From Methylobacter sp. (GTDB lineage: Bacteria; Pseudomonadota; Gammaproteobacteria; Methylococcales; Methylomonadaceae), in assembly GCF_030680395.1 (NCBI RefSeq), contig NZ_JAUXVR010000041.1, positions 1 through 64,000 of the forward strand: DNA of 64,000 nucleotides, read 5' to 3'. Shown piece by piece: positions 40,177 through 47,782 of the stretch. Numbering within the stretch: the first letter of the stretch is position 1; the number at the start of each line of letters is the position of its first letter. The position numbers were made by a program, and so were the translations under genes. Under the pieces are notes generated by a model that did no database searches, was not told the origin of the DNA, and saw only the letters and a program-made list of their open reading frames with translations.

Positions 40177-40746
40177 ATGCTACTAGAAACCTATCAAGAT
40201 AAAGGCTTATTAACTGTCACTTTGGTCAACGGTCAAACCGGCACTGCGGGTGTTTATGCTTATCGCGGCGACCTGGTTTTAAAAGAAGGATCTCTGCGCG
40301 AAGGCTCAACAACCGACCGCAGACCGCCCGAGGCTCTGTTGATTCATTCAGCCTTTATCGTTGAAAACGACAAGATCAAATTTATCAACGGCCTGTTGCC
40401 TACGCTCGATTTACTGCCCGTTCTTGTCGAAAAATATAAAGCCGATCTTGCCGAAGACTGCATCGCTTTAATCTACGTGGAAAATATCGGTAAAGGCTTG
40501 CAGGTTGAACTGGAAGGCCTTACCTATAAATTAATGCCTTTCAAACAAGGCCTGGTATGGAATGAATTGCTCGAAGAACTGTATATTGAGAAAAGCGAGC
40601 TGAAAGGTCAATCCGCTGAAGATAAGGTCGCCATCGCTTATGCAGCCGCCAAATCGTATAACCCGAAAACGCCGCTCGTTTCATTTGCCGAAGCCGAAGA
40701 CAACACTATCGAAGTAATTAAAGACGCGGCGGTAGGCGCAATTTAA
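40177..40746 (+). CDS. Unknown protein, 189 aa, under a nif-type promoter
   Basis: Soluble cytosolic protein with no cysteine clusters, P-loop or membrane helix. The N-terminal part looks beta-rich (LLTVTLVNGQTGTAGVYAYR, GDLVLKEGSLREGSTTDRRP) and the second half helical and acidic. A strong GGAG site precedes the ATG. A sigma-54 promoter and a NifA-type site lie directly upstream, so expression should follow nitrogen fixation. It is 146 bp before the AAA+ ATPase gene on the same strand. I do not recognise a family. A substrate adaptor for the ATPase is one possible reading. Confidence 0.8.
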   Translation: MLLETYQDKGLLTVTLVNGQTGTAGVYAYRGDLVLKEGSLREGSTTDRRPPEALLIHSAFIVENDKIKFINGLLPTLDLLPVLVEKYKADLAEDCIALIYVENIGKGLQVELEGLTYKLMPFKQGLVWNELLEELYIEKSELKGQSAEDKVAIAYAAAKSYNPKTPLVSFAEAEDNTIEVIKDAAVGAI

Positions 40747-40812
40747 GATTGTGATTACTGCCCTTCTGAACCCCCTGCTTAAAAGATAATTTTCCGCTTT
40801 TCACTGATGCTG

Positions 40813-40848
40813 ACAACACTGCCGGGTTTAAATGCCTGTCAGTGTTGT
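40813..40848 (+). promoter_or_regulatory. 9-bp perfect stem-loop between the 189-aa and AAA+ genes
   Basis: ACAACACTG (40813-40821) and CAGTGTTGT (40840-40848) pair across an 18-base loop. No T-tract follows, so it is more likely a processing or stability element, or a weak attenuator, than a terminator. Confidence 0.5.
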
Positions 40849-40892
40849 ATAGCTACCCGCTTCATTATTCAACGCATTGATAGAGAGATCCT

Positions 40893-42620
40893 ATGAAACT
40901 TCAGATTGAGCGCAAGTATGTCGAAGCCATGGTGAGTGAGTTTCCGGGGCTGGCGGCATTGAATGATCAATTGCGTTTCGGCAATAAAGCCGAGGTGTCA
41001 TTCAAGCAACTGTCCAACACCGAGCTAAGTTTTTTACAGACGCTTTACAAAAATGCCGGGACTGAAATGCAAGGCCATGTCGCGTTGCTTTCAACGCTGC
41101 AAAAAGCGATCAACGACGATACCGTCAAGTTTGAAGAACACGACCTGGAACTGCTGCTACCCGCAATTGCCCGTTATCTTATCAATGACGCGATACGCGG
41201 TTGGTTATTCCAGACCAACGTTGCCGGAAAACCGATGGCCTATGTGGTCACCCGGCTGGACTTTACGCCTTCGGGCGAAGAGGAAACCGGACGGGTCACG
41301 CTTGAACTCAAAGCCAACGCCAAAGGCAAAGTGGCGACCTCAACCGTTACCATCCGTGCCAGGGACATTGCCGACAAAACGATTACAGAAATTTTCGTCG
41401 CCAAAGGCTTTCTTAAAGAAACGCCCGAGCTTATCGCCACTTACGACGATGCCGCCGGACGTTATTTCGAATGGTGCGGCCAGTCCGGCACACAGTTTTT
41501 AGGCAAAGGCACTGGATTTTATGCGGAAGACCCGACCGCTTCGCACCGCAGCACCGATTGGGCGCGCAAGGATGTTGTGGTTTTGTCTACCGAAGGCGGA
41601 ACTGCGCGTCTGGTGAATGATGAAAGCATCCTCAGCGAACGCGCCTTATCGGTAGATGCCAAAGGCGACATTCTTGCCAAGTATTTACGCAAAGCCGCCA
41701 AAAGCAACCGCTACGACCTGAAGATCGAAAATGAAGTTGAAGCGTCGGAAAAAGAAATTCCCAAAGGTTTATTTACCGAACTACCGGTACATTGCTACCT
41801 GCTGATGTTTCATCTGGAGCTGCATCATCATTTATGGGTGCATGTGAATGACATCAAGCCTTATCGCTATCAACCGGAATTAAAACAAAAACTGATTCTG
41901 CGCGAAGAACAGATCGACCTGATCGACATCCTTACCGCCGAAATGGATGTCCTGATGGATGACATTATCGAAGGCAAGTCGGGCGGCACCACGGTGCTGT
42001 GCGCCGGGCCTGCCGGAGTGGGTAAAACTTTAACTGCCGAAGTTTATTCCGAAATTATCAAGCGCCCGCTGTACCGGGTGCATTCCGGGCAATTGGGACT
42101 CAATGTCGGCGAGATGGAAAAAGCCTTGAAAGACGTGTTAACCCGCGCTCAGCGCTGGGGCGCGGTGATGCTGATCGACGAGGCCGATGTTTACATCAAG
42201 CGGCGCGACAATAACATCGCGATGAATGCGGTCGTCGGGGTATTTCTCAGGCTGCTTGAATATTTCAACGGCTTGCTGTTTTTGACCACCAATCGTGTCG
42301 ATGACATTGACGAAGCCATTGTTTCCCGTTGTATCGCGCTGATTAAGTATTATCCGCCGGACAGCGATGCGCGCCGCCAAATCTGGCAGGTCATGATCGA
42401 TCAATTCGAGCTGGACGTTGATGCTGCTTTAATTAATCAATTAGTCGACAGTTTCCCGGAAGCGACAGGACGCGACATTAAAGGGCTTTCCAAACTGGTC
42501 GCAAAGTTTTGTCAGCACAAAAAAGCAACGCCGACTTTGGATGTATTCAAACGTTGTTCAATATTCCGGGGCATGGATCTGGAAAAATCCGCAGAAAGCG
42601 CACTAAATCAGGGCAGTTAA
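40893..42620 (+). CDS. AAA+ ATPase in the nif region, novel N-terminal half
   Basis: 575-residue cytosolic ATPase. The C-terminal AAA+ module (about 340-560) has Walker A GPAGVGKT (372-379), Walker B VMLIDEAD (425-432), sensor 1 LFLTTNR, an Arg in VSRCIAL at the finger position, and sensor 2 GRDIKGLSK. The single AAA core resembles Rubisco-activase/CbbX and proteasomal-type remodellers more than MoxR or NtrC proteins; there is no sigma-54-contact GAFTGA loop. The first 330 residues match nothing I know. It follows the NifA-type-promoter gene and ends the unit, with a terminator 170 bp on. Remodelling of a nitrogenase component is an inference. Confidence 0.85.
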   Translation: MKLQIERKYVEAMVSEFPGLAALNDQLRFGNKAEVSFKQLSNTELSFLQTLYKNAGTEMQGHVALLSTLQKAINDDTVKFEEHDLELLLPAIARYLINDAIRGWLFQTNVAGKPMAYVVTRLDFTPSGEEETGRVTLELKANAKGKVATSTVTIRARDIADKTITEIFVAKGFLKETPELIATYDDAAGRYFEWCGQSGTQFLGKGTGFYAEDPTASHRSTDWARKDVVVLSTEGGTARLVNDESILSERALSVDAKGDILAKYLRKAAKSNRYDLKIENEVEASEKEIPKGLFTELPVHCYLLMFHLELHHHLWVHVNDIKPYRYQPELKQKLILREEQIDLIDILTAEMDVLMDDIIEGKSGGTTVLCAGPAGVGKTLTAEVYSEIIKRPLYRVHSGQLGLNVGEMEKALKDVLTRAQRWGAVMLIDEADVYIKRRDNNIAMNAVVGVFLRLLEYFNGLLFLTTNRVDDIDEAIVSRCIALIKYYPPDSDARRQIWQVMIDQFELDVDAALINQLVDSFPEATGRDIKGLSKLVAKFCQHKKATPTLDVFKRCSIFRGMDLEKSAESALNQGS

Positions 42621-42791
42621 ACAACATAAATAGCTGCGTTTGGTGCAAATATTACATTGCTTATTATTTAAATCGAGGCTGTAAATAGTAACCCATTGAA
42701 ATATAAAATAATTAAATATTGGCACTATTACTGCATAATAATTTACATAGTTAGTTTCGTTTGCATGGCCTTTCCTGAGCGTTGTACCTTC

Positions 42792-42826
42792 AGCGTCCTA
42801 TTTTCTCGACTAGGGCGCTTTTTTTT
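42792..42826 (+). terminator. Rho-independent terminator
   Basis: AGCGTCCTA (42792-42800) pairs with TAGGGCGCT (42811-42819) with one G-T wobble, followed by an eight-T run. It ends the 189-aa/AAA+ unit and insulates it from the rhodanese promoter. Confidence 0.85.
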
Positions 42827-42874
42827 GCCTGAAATATCTCATCACCCTCAGAAATTTCACGCTGTTCAAGATTA

Positions 42875-42890
42875 TGGCAACTAATTTGCT
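42875..42890 (+). promoter_or_regulatory. Sigma-54 promoter of the rhodanese-ankyrin-NafY operon
   Basis: TGGCAACTAATTTGCT has GG-N10-GC spacing and TTGCT at -12. It starts an mRNA with a leader of about 140 bases before the rhodanese ATG. Confidence 0.75.
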
Positions 42891-42977
42891 AGAGTAATTT
42901 ATAGAATATCTATATAGCCCTTAACGCCAGCAAACAGAGCCGCTAACGACATTGAATAGCAACAAAATCTATTTTAT

Positions 42978-42993
42978 TGTTAGTTTTACTACA
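42978..42993 (+). promoter_or_regulatory. TGT-N10-ACA site downstream of the promoter
   Basis: TGTTAGTTTTACTACA fits the NifA consensus and nearly repeats the sequence of the nifE UAS (shared TTTACTACA), but lies about 88 bp downstream of the -24/-12 element. Enhancers can work from there, but chance is a real alternative. Confidence 0.4.
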
Positions 42994-43008
42994 ACCTTCG
43001 CATCCCCT

Positions 43009-43042
43009 GGAGGAATGACTTTCTTAAGTCATTAACACTACC
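43009..43042 (+). promoter_or_regulatory. Ribosome-binding site separated from its start by a hairpin
   Basis: GGAGG at 43009-43013 is 29 bases before the rhodanese ATG, too far in linear terms. A perfect hairpin (AATGACTT, loop TCTT, AAGTCATT; 43014-43033) begins right after it. Folding would place GGAGG nine bases from the ATG, as described for phage T4 gene 38. An overlapping six-codon frame (43015-43035) is too close to GGAGG to be well used. Confidence 0.55.
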
Positions 43043-43363
43043 ATGAAATACAAAACAATCTCCATTGCCGATTCCGAACAACTGATTAAAGAATCCAAGC
43101 CTATGATTCTGGACTGTAGAGACATGAAAGATTACAGGGCCGGACATCTGGAAGACGCTCTGCATGTTCATGAAGGCTTAAAAGAGTCCTTGGTTAAACG
43201 CGGCGATAAGCAGCGCAGCCTGTTTATTTATTGCTATTACGGCCATGCCAGCGAGCATTTGGCCGAATTTTTCAGCGATTTCGGCTTTAAGGATGTTTAC
43301 AGCCTGGAAGGCGGTTATTCCGGCTGGAAAGATAAGCGTCAGGAAGCCGTTAATGAAGCCTGA
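43043..43363 (+). CDS. Rhodanese-domain sulfurtransferase
   Basis: 106-residue single-domain rhodanese, probably moving persulfide sulfur. The active-site Cys is C64 in FIYCYYGHAS; N-terminal MILDCRDMKDYRAGHLEDAL and C-terminal SLEGGYSGWK are the standard family segments. Rhodaneses are found in nif clusters (for example rhdN of Azotobacter), where sulfur for cluster assembly is a plausible role. It overlaps the ankyrin gene by 11 bp. Its ribosome-binding site is unusual, as described in the preceding entry. Confidence 0.92.
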   Translation: MKYKTISIADSEQLIKESKPMILDCRDMKDYRAGHLEDALHVHEGLKESLVKRGDKQRSLFIYCYYGHASEHLAEFFSDFGFKDVYSLEGGYSGWKDKRQEAVNEA

Positions 43364-43805
43364 AATACGGGATTGGTTGCAAAATAACTATTTCTCCGTA
43401 GCCCAACCGGTTTTAAAGAACAGTGCCGACATTTACCCTTTGATTTTGGCAAGTCAGCAAGGTCGTAGCGATGTGGTTCGCTTTTTGATCGAACAGAATG
43501 CAGTGCTGGATGTAAAGGATCAATACGGCAATAACGCATTGTGGGCAGCTTGTTATGCTGAAAACGGCGACTGTATCGATGCCCTGATTCATGCAGGCAT
43601 CGACATTAATTACCAAAACGCCGCCTCCGGCGCTACCGCCTTGGTTTTTGCGGCATCCAGCGGCAGGGAAAAGGTTGTTGAACAACTACTGGCGGCCGGC
43701 GCTGATCCGGGCCTTAAAACGCACGACGATTTCACCGCGTTGGATTTAGCCTCCACCCGAAAAACACTCAAATTATTATCCAAGCTTGTTAAATCAGGAG
43801 ATTAA
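43353..43805 (+). CDS. Ankyrin-repeat protein
   Basis: 150-residue protein starting MKPEIRDWLQNNYFSVAQP, chosen because AGGA lies about 7 bp before it and it overlaps the rhodanese stop. At least three ankyrin repeats are visible: IYPLILASQQGRSDVVRFLI, NNALWAACYAENGDCIDALI and ATALVFAASSGREKVVEQLL, followed by DFTALDLAS. It is a protein-interaction module with no enzymatic domain. Its place between the rhodanese and NafY-like genes suggests a partner in cofactor insertion or sulfur delivery, which is an inference. Confidence 0.9.
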   Translation: MKPEIRDWLQNNYFSVAQPVLKNSADIYPLILASQQGRSDVVRFLIEQNAVLDVKDQYGNNALWAACYAENGDCIDALIHAGIDINYQNAASGATALVFAASSGREKVVEQLLAAGADPGLKTHDDFTALDLASTRKTLKLLSKLVKSGD

Positions 43806-43806
43806 A

Positions 43807-44520
43807 ATGGAAGCATTGCCCCGTGAACTGGCCTTACGCATTGCCTTGGCATCGCGCATCCTGCCCGGTATAGACGTACCCAGGCTACTGGAAATATTAC
43901 ACGAGCGCGTCGGCTCGCCGCTGGATGACGAGAAATTAAAATCCATCACCGTCACCAATCTTAAAACCGGTTTAGGCAGTCTGGACGGCGAAGAGGACGG
44001 CGAGGATATCGGCATCGGTCTTGCCAACATCAAACTGGCGGTGCGTTACCTGTGGGGCGACGAAGCCGAAGATGAAGACCTGCCGGAAATAATGTCTTAT
44101 AAAGACGGCGACATGCCCGATTCCATCCGCGTCGCCATCGGTTCAAACAGCGGCGCGTTAATTAACGGGCATTTCGGCTCCTGCATCCGTTTTCTGGTTT
44201 ATCAGTTGTCACGACATGATTACCGGCTGGTTGATATACGCTCCACTATCGAAGCCGACAGCAGCGATGACAGAAACCTGTTTCGAGCCAACTTGATTAA
44301 AGATTGCCATGTCATGTTCGTGCAATCTATCGGCGGCCCGGCTGCGGCTAAGGTGATACGCGCCGATATTTACCCGATCAAGATTCCCGATGTCACCGAA
44401 GCGGTCGATCAGTTAAAGGAGTTTCAAAAAGTATTCGATGCGCCGCCGCCCTGGTTTGCCAAAGCCTTGGGACGTTCGGCTGAAGAACGGGTCAGGTTTA
44501 CGCATGATGAGGTTTGTTAA
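43807..44520 (+). CDS. nafY: NafY-like FeMo-cofactor binding protein
   Basis: 237 residues with two parts. The N-terminal helical region (about 1-90, LPRELALRIALASRILPGID) matches the SAM-like domain of Azotobacter NafY. The C-terminal NifX/NafY fold (about 105-235) contains IRVAIGSNSGALINGHFGSC and DCHVMFVQSIGGPAAAKVIR. NafY binds FeMo-co and apo-NifDK and helps cofactor insertion. The start at 43807 follows CAGGAG at good spacing. A NifY protein is the close alternative. It ends a probable three-gene operon; a G/C hairpin with an A-rich loop follows. Confidence 0.88.
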   Translation: MEALPRELALRIALASRILPGIDVPRLLEILHERVGSPLDDEKLKSITVTNLKTGLGSLDGEEDGEDIGIGLANIKLAVRYLWGDEAEDEDLPEIMSYKDGDMPDSIRVAIGSNSGALINGHFGSCIRFLVYQLSRHDYRLVDIRSTIEADSSDDRNLFRANLIKDCHVMFVQSIGGPAAAKVIRADIYPIKIPDVTEAVDQLKEFQKVFDAPPPWFAKALGRSAEERVRFTHDEVC

Positions 44521-44536
44521 GACGCACTGAACTCAA

Positions 44537-44562
44537 GTAGGGCGGACAAAAAACCGTCCTAC
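44537..44562 (+). terminator. Stem-loop after the NafY-like gene
   Basis: GTAGGGCGG (44537-44545) and CCGTCCTAC (44554-44562) pair with one G-T wobble around ACAAAAAA. No T-tract follows, so termination is likely but weak. Confidence 0.45.
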
Positions 44563-44625
44563 CCGCTCCCCTATCCCTCCAATCCATCATAGAGGGCCGC
44601 TATGTAATTCGCTTAGGCCCTTAAC

Positions 44626-45054
44626 ATGACAGATTGGACTTTAGACCGGGAGGCGCAACTTGCCTATTCCTATGAACGTTTCGCGCAAGCCAAGATCTTT
44701 GTGTTTCGTAAATGGTGCGAGCAAGCTGCCGAGCGGCGCGTACTGCCCCCATCCGATCTTTCCGGCTCATGCAAATATGGAAGCCTGTTCATGAATCAGG
44801 TTTTCGGCGGGGCGATCTGCGGCCATTATGAACATCAATACAACATCATCGGCGGGCGAATTGTCGATCTCAGCCACGATGCCATCGATGTCGGCAGAAT
44901 CGCAAATCCCTATCTTCATGAACCCGATTTCTTCGCTATCCCCGAAAAGCAGGCCTCGCTGAATAGCTGCCTGCCGCGCGTAGAACGCTGGGTCGCCCAA
45001 TTCCTCAAGGAGATCGAAGGCGCTGAAGCCCTATCTTCATCTGGAGTTTTGTAG
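44626..45054 (+). CDS. Hypothetical protein, 142 aa, possible Cys-His-Asp hydrolase fold
   Basis: Soluble protein that I cannot place in a family. A central block has, in order, a cysteine at a helix start (SGSCKYGSLFMNQVFGG), histidines (GHYEHQYN) and an aspartate-rich strand (IVDLSHDAIDVG). Cys-His-Asp in this order is the pattern of papain/transglutaminase-fold enzymes and immunity-type relatives, so such a fold is possible. It starts 106 bp after the NafY-like stop on the same strand, without a visible promoter of nif type. No signal peptide. Confidence 0.7.
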   Translation: MTDWTLDREAQLAYSYERFAQAKIFVFRKWCEQAAERRVLPPSDLSGSCKYGSLFMNQVFGGAICGHYEHQYNIIGGRIVDLSHDAIDVGRIANPYLHEPDFFAIPEKQASLNSCLPRVERWVAQFLKEIEGAEALSSSGVL

Positions 45055-45126
45055 GTCAGGCAACAGCATTATTCTCGTCTAACTTTACGGTATTAGATGA
45101 AGGAGCGAGGCTATGAAAATATTTTT

Positions 45127-45353
45127 CACCACGAAGACACGAAGAGCACTAAGTTTTATTCTTCGTGCTCTCGGCAATTGCTAAGTTACATGGATGTAAT
45201 GAATGCAGAAAATGCAGGAGCATTTTTCTGCCCTGCATCGCCTAAAGCGCCTACTGTTGGTGCTCTACCTCCTGCGTAATCCACATGGATGTGGTGAATG
45301 CAGATATTGCAGGAGCAAATATCTGTCCATACAGTCGTTCGTGTCTTCGTGGT
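45127..45353. repeat. Composite repeat with CACCACGAAGACACG arms and two covarying hairpins
   Basis: Inverted ends: CACCACGAAGACACGAAGA and CGTGTCTTCGTGGT. Inside are two related units at 45189-45232 and 45284-45327, each CATGGATG...GAATGCAGA followed by a hairpin with loop AGGA. Stem 1 is GCAGAAAATGC/GCATTTTTCTGC, stem 2 GCAGATATTGC/GCAAATATCTGT. Between them lies CGCCTAAAGCGCCTAC, also found near 37330. Confidence 0.75.
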
Positions 45354-45414
45354 TATTCTTTAATTTGATCTAAAAATGAATACTGTCACAGCCTCGCACT
45401 CTTGTATATCCGGT

Positions 45415-45846
45415 TTAAATATTACTATTGACCCAGCGCACAATATCCGCAGCGCTCATCGCGCCTGACATACGGGCGGTTTCCCGGCCGGATTTGAATA
45501 TGACCAGCGTAGGAATGCTGCGAATATTAAATTGCGCGGCAATATCCTGTTCCTGCTCGGTATTAAGTTTGGCTAAGCGTACCTTGGGTTCAAGTGTAGC
45601 CGCCGCTTGGGCATAAGCTGGAGCCATCATCTTGCACGGCCCACACCAGGACGCCCAGAAATCGACAACCACAGGAATGTCATTACGGGCAATATGCTGT
45701 TGAAAATTTCGGCCGGTTAATTCCAAAGGATGCCCGGTAAACAAAGCTTCTTTACATTGACCGCAACGGGGATGTTGGCTCAAGCGCTCGGAGGCTATAC
45801 GATTTACCGCATGGCAATGGGGACAAACGATGTGCAATGTAGTCAT
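45415..45846 (-). CDS. trxC: Thioredoxin 2 (TrxC, zinc-binding)
   Basis: Cytosolic disulfide reductase, 143 residues. The N-terminal zinc region has two CxxC pairs (CPHCHAVNR, HPRCGQC) and the thioredoxin domain carries WCGPCK near residue 70. Both are diagnostic for TrxC, which in E. coli is induced by oxidative stress. It is a single gene on the minus strand. A widespread GTTCGCCCT palindrome lies upstream in the spacer toward the hydrolase. Confidence 0.95.
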   Translation of the reverse strand: MTTLHIVCPHCHAVNRIASERLSQHPRCGQCKEALFTGHPLELTGRNFQQHIARNDIPVVVDFWASWCGPCKMMAPAYAQAAATLEPKVRLAKLNTEQEQDIAAQFNIRSIPTLVIFKSGRETARMSGAMSAADIVRWVNSNI

Positions 45847-45958
45847 GGGATGGCCTTGTTGTTGAGTTTGGTTATTGACGATATGAGGCCATCAGCTCTA
45901 AAACTCAACTTTTAAATCAATTCGATAATCCCTAAAAGAAGTTGAGCATTCCAAAATT

Positions 45959-45991
45959 CCGTTCGCCCTTCGACAAGCTCAGGGCGAACGG
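45959..45991. repeat. CCGTTCGCCCT/AGGGCGAACGG palindrome
   Basis: Perfect 11-bp arms around TCGACAAGCTC. This palindrome type is a common interspersed repeat of environmental proteobacterial genomes. It lies upstream of trxC and downstream of the hydrolase. Confidence 0.8.
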
Positions 45992-46025
45992 CTTTCACAC
46001 TTTTCAACTGGAGTTTTGAGGATAA

Positions 46026-46529
46026 TCACCCGCCAAACCCAGCCAAAAACCGGCTGAATTCATCAGCCAACTGAGGCATTACGCTCAGCATCCGGTGATC
46101 GGTATCGTATACATTCAAACGGACGCGATACTTTTGGCAAAACCGCCAGGCATTTTCCGGCGCAACAATATCATCATTCCAGCCATGGAATACCCGAATA
46201 TCCTCAGCCGTTGGCTTAAACTCCGTTTGCCGGTAGCCGGGCAAATAAAACGCAGGCGCCAGCAGGAAAAGCCCCTTGGGCTTAATCGATTCCGAGGCCA
46301 CGGTTGCAACATAAGCGCCCATGCTGGAACCGATTAATACGACTTCATCGTAGTCGGATAAATCTATCGCCAGTAATTGTTCGACCCGCTTATCAGGGTC
46401 CGGATGTTCCCGGTAATCCGGACTTTCAAACAAATAACCGTAACGCTTGGCAACCTCGGCAAATTGAATGGTCTTTTCGCCCCAAGGAATGCTGTCTTTT
46501 CCGTGATTGTAAATAACCATTTTTTTCAT
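46026..46529 (-). CDS. Alpha/beta hydrolase, YqiA/UPF0227-like
   Basis: Small cytosolic esterase-type protein, 167 residues from MKKMVIYNHG. The nucleophile elbow is GSSMGAYV (Ser near 69), the acid is probably in VFHGWNDDIV, and the histidine in DTDHRML, all in the expected order. Small size and the HGKDSIPWG start resemble the YqiA esterase group. Substrate unknown. It is divergent from the yheT-like gene with 79 bp between them. Confidence 0.8.
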   Translation of the reverse strand: MKKMVIYNHGKDSIPWGEKTIQFAEVAKRYGYLFESPDYREHPDPDKRVEQLLAIDLSDYDEVVLIGSSMGAYVATVASESIKPKGLFLLAPAFYLPGYRQTEFKPTAEDIRVFHGWNDDIVAPENAWRFCQKYRVRLNVYDTDHRMLSVMPQLADEFSRFLAGFGG

Positions 46530-46608
46530 AGCGGTAACCTCGGACATTGATTAATTGCTCTCGAATGGTATTACAATCAGCCATTATTGTTACAAAAATC
46601 TATCGCCC

Positions 46609-47607
46609 ATGCAGACCAAAACAACATTTAAAGCCGCTTGGTGGTTAAGAAACAGCCACTTGCAGACTATTTATCCGGCCTTATTCAGACATGCGCCCAA
46701 TCCGCCTGATTATCGCCGCGAACGATTAACCACTCCCGACCATGATTTTATCGATGTCGATTATTGCGGAACCGGCAACCAGCCGTTGATTATCCTGATA
46801 CATGGCTTAACCGGCAGCTCGCAATCGGATTATATCAAAGGCTTGCAAAGCGTCTTGCTCAAACAAGGCTTTCGCAGTGCGGCGCTTAATTTCCGCGGCT
46901 GTAGCGGCCAATCCAATAACAGGGCGCGCAGTTATCATTCAGGCGAAACAGAAGACATTCATTTTCTCTATCAAACCTTGCGCCAACGCGAACCCGAAAC
47001 GCCTTTAGGCGTCGTCGGTTTTTCATTAGGCGGCAATGTGGTTTTAAAGTGGTTGGGCGAACAAGGCGATCAATTAGATTTGTTTGCCGCTGTCGCGGTT
47101 TCGGTGCCGTTGCTGTTGGACATTTGCGCGACAAAACTGGATAACGGCTTTGCCAAGTGCTATCGCGGCAACCTGCTGAAAGAGTTAAAAGTCTATATGC
47201 ACGTTAAATTACGGCATCTGGAAAATATAGGCCCGTCTCAAGAAGCAGAAAAAATCAAGGAATTGGGCGACTTATCGGCCATCGATTCGTTCTGGCAATA
47301 TGACGATCGGGTCGTAGCCAAATTGCATGGCTTTAACGATGTACACGACTATTACCGGCGTTCCAGTTCCAGACAGTATCTCAAATCGATCTCGGTGCCG
47401 ACGCTATTGATTCAGGCGGTTGACGATCCGTTTATGACCAAAGAAGTGCTACCCGAACTGAACGAAATATCGTCCTGTGTACATTTGGAGTTGACCCAAC
47501 ACGGCGGTCATGTCGGCTTCATCTCAGGATTAATCCCTTTTAGACCGGAGTATTGGCTGGAGCAACGGATACCGGAGTTTTTGATGGGATGCATTGTTAA
47601 GTTATAA
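46609..47607 (+). CDS. yheT: YheT-family alpha/beta hydrolase
   Basis: 332-residue hydrolase of the YheT/ABHD1-3 group. The start at 46609 (MQTKTTFKAAWWLRNSHLQT) fits the family; the open frame 18 codons upstream lacks similarity. Seen: the WWLRNSHLQTIYPAL N-terminus, oxyanion strand LIILIHGLTGSS, RGCSGQSN, nucleophile GFSLGGNVVLKW, acid in AVDDPF and histidine in HGGHVGF. These enzymes are carboxylesterase-like and substrates are poorly defined. The gene is single. Confidence 0.9.
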   Translation: MQTKTTFKAAWWLRNSHLQTIYPALFRHAPNPPDYRRERLTTPDHDFIDVDYCGTGNQPLIILIHGLTGSSQSDYIKGLQSVLLKQGFRSAALNFRGCSGQSNNRARSYHSGETEDIHFLYQTLRQREPETPLGVVGFSLGGNVVLKWLGEQGDQLDLFAAVAVSVPLLLDICATKLDNGFAKCYRGNLLKELKVYMHVKLRHLENIGPSQEAEKIKELGDLSAIDSFWQYDDRVVAKLHGFNDVHDYYRRSSSRQYLKSISVPTLLIQAVDDPFMTKEVLPELNEISSCVHLELTQHGGHVGFISGLIPFRPEYWLEQRIPEFLMGCIVKL

Positions 47608-47739
47608 ATTTTTATTACGAACGATTGCATCAACAGATATTTGACTTTAATAGTAGGGTACGCATCGCGTACCTTTATTGCTTGATGTGGTGATTGCAAA
47701 ATGGTATCCGATGCGCACCCTGCTGTACTTTCGTCTATA

Positions 47740-47768
47740 CAGCGCAACACCTGATCAGTGTTGCGCTG
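47740..47768. terminator. 11-bp perfect stem-loop between convergent genes
   Basis: CAGCGCAACAC (47740-47750) and GTGTTGCGCTG (47758-47768) around CTGATCA. A second small hairpin, GGTACGC-ATC-GCGTACC followed by TTTATT, lies at 47657-47673. They separate yheT from the convergent secreted-protein gene. Confidence 0.55.
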
Positions 47769-47782
47769 CCACAGATACGAGT

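Noticed and set aside
42696-42884. 62-codon plus-strand frame after the AAA+ gene
   Set aside because: It crosses a clear terminator and the next promoter, and has no ribosome-binding site.
43015-43035. Six-codon leader frame before the rhodanese gene
   Set aside because: Its ATG is one base from GGAGG, too close for normal initiation; the hairpin-bridged start at 43043 explains the site better.
45097-45279. 60-codon frame after the 142-aa gene
   Set aside because: It lies almost entirely within the composite repeat.
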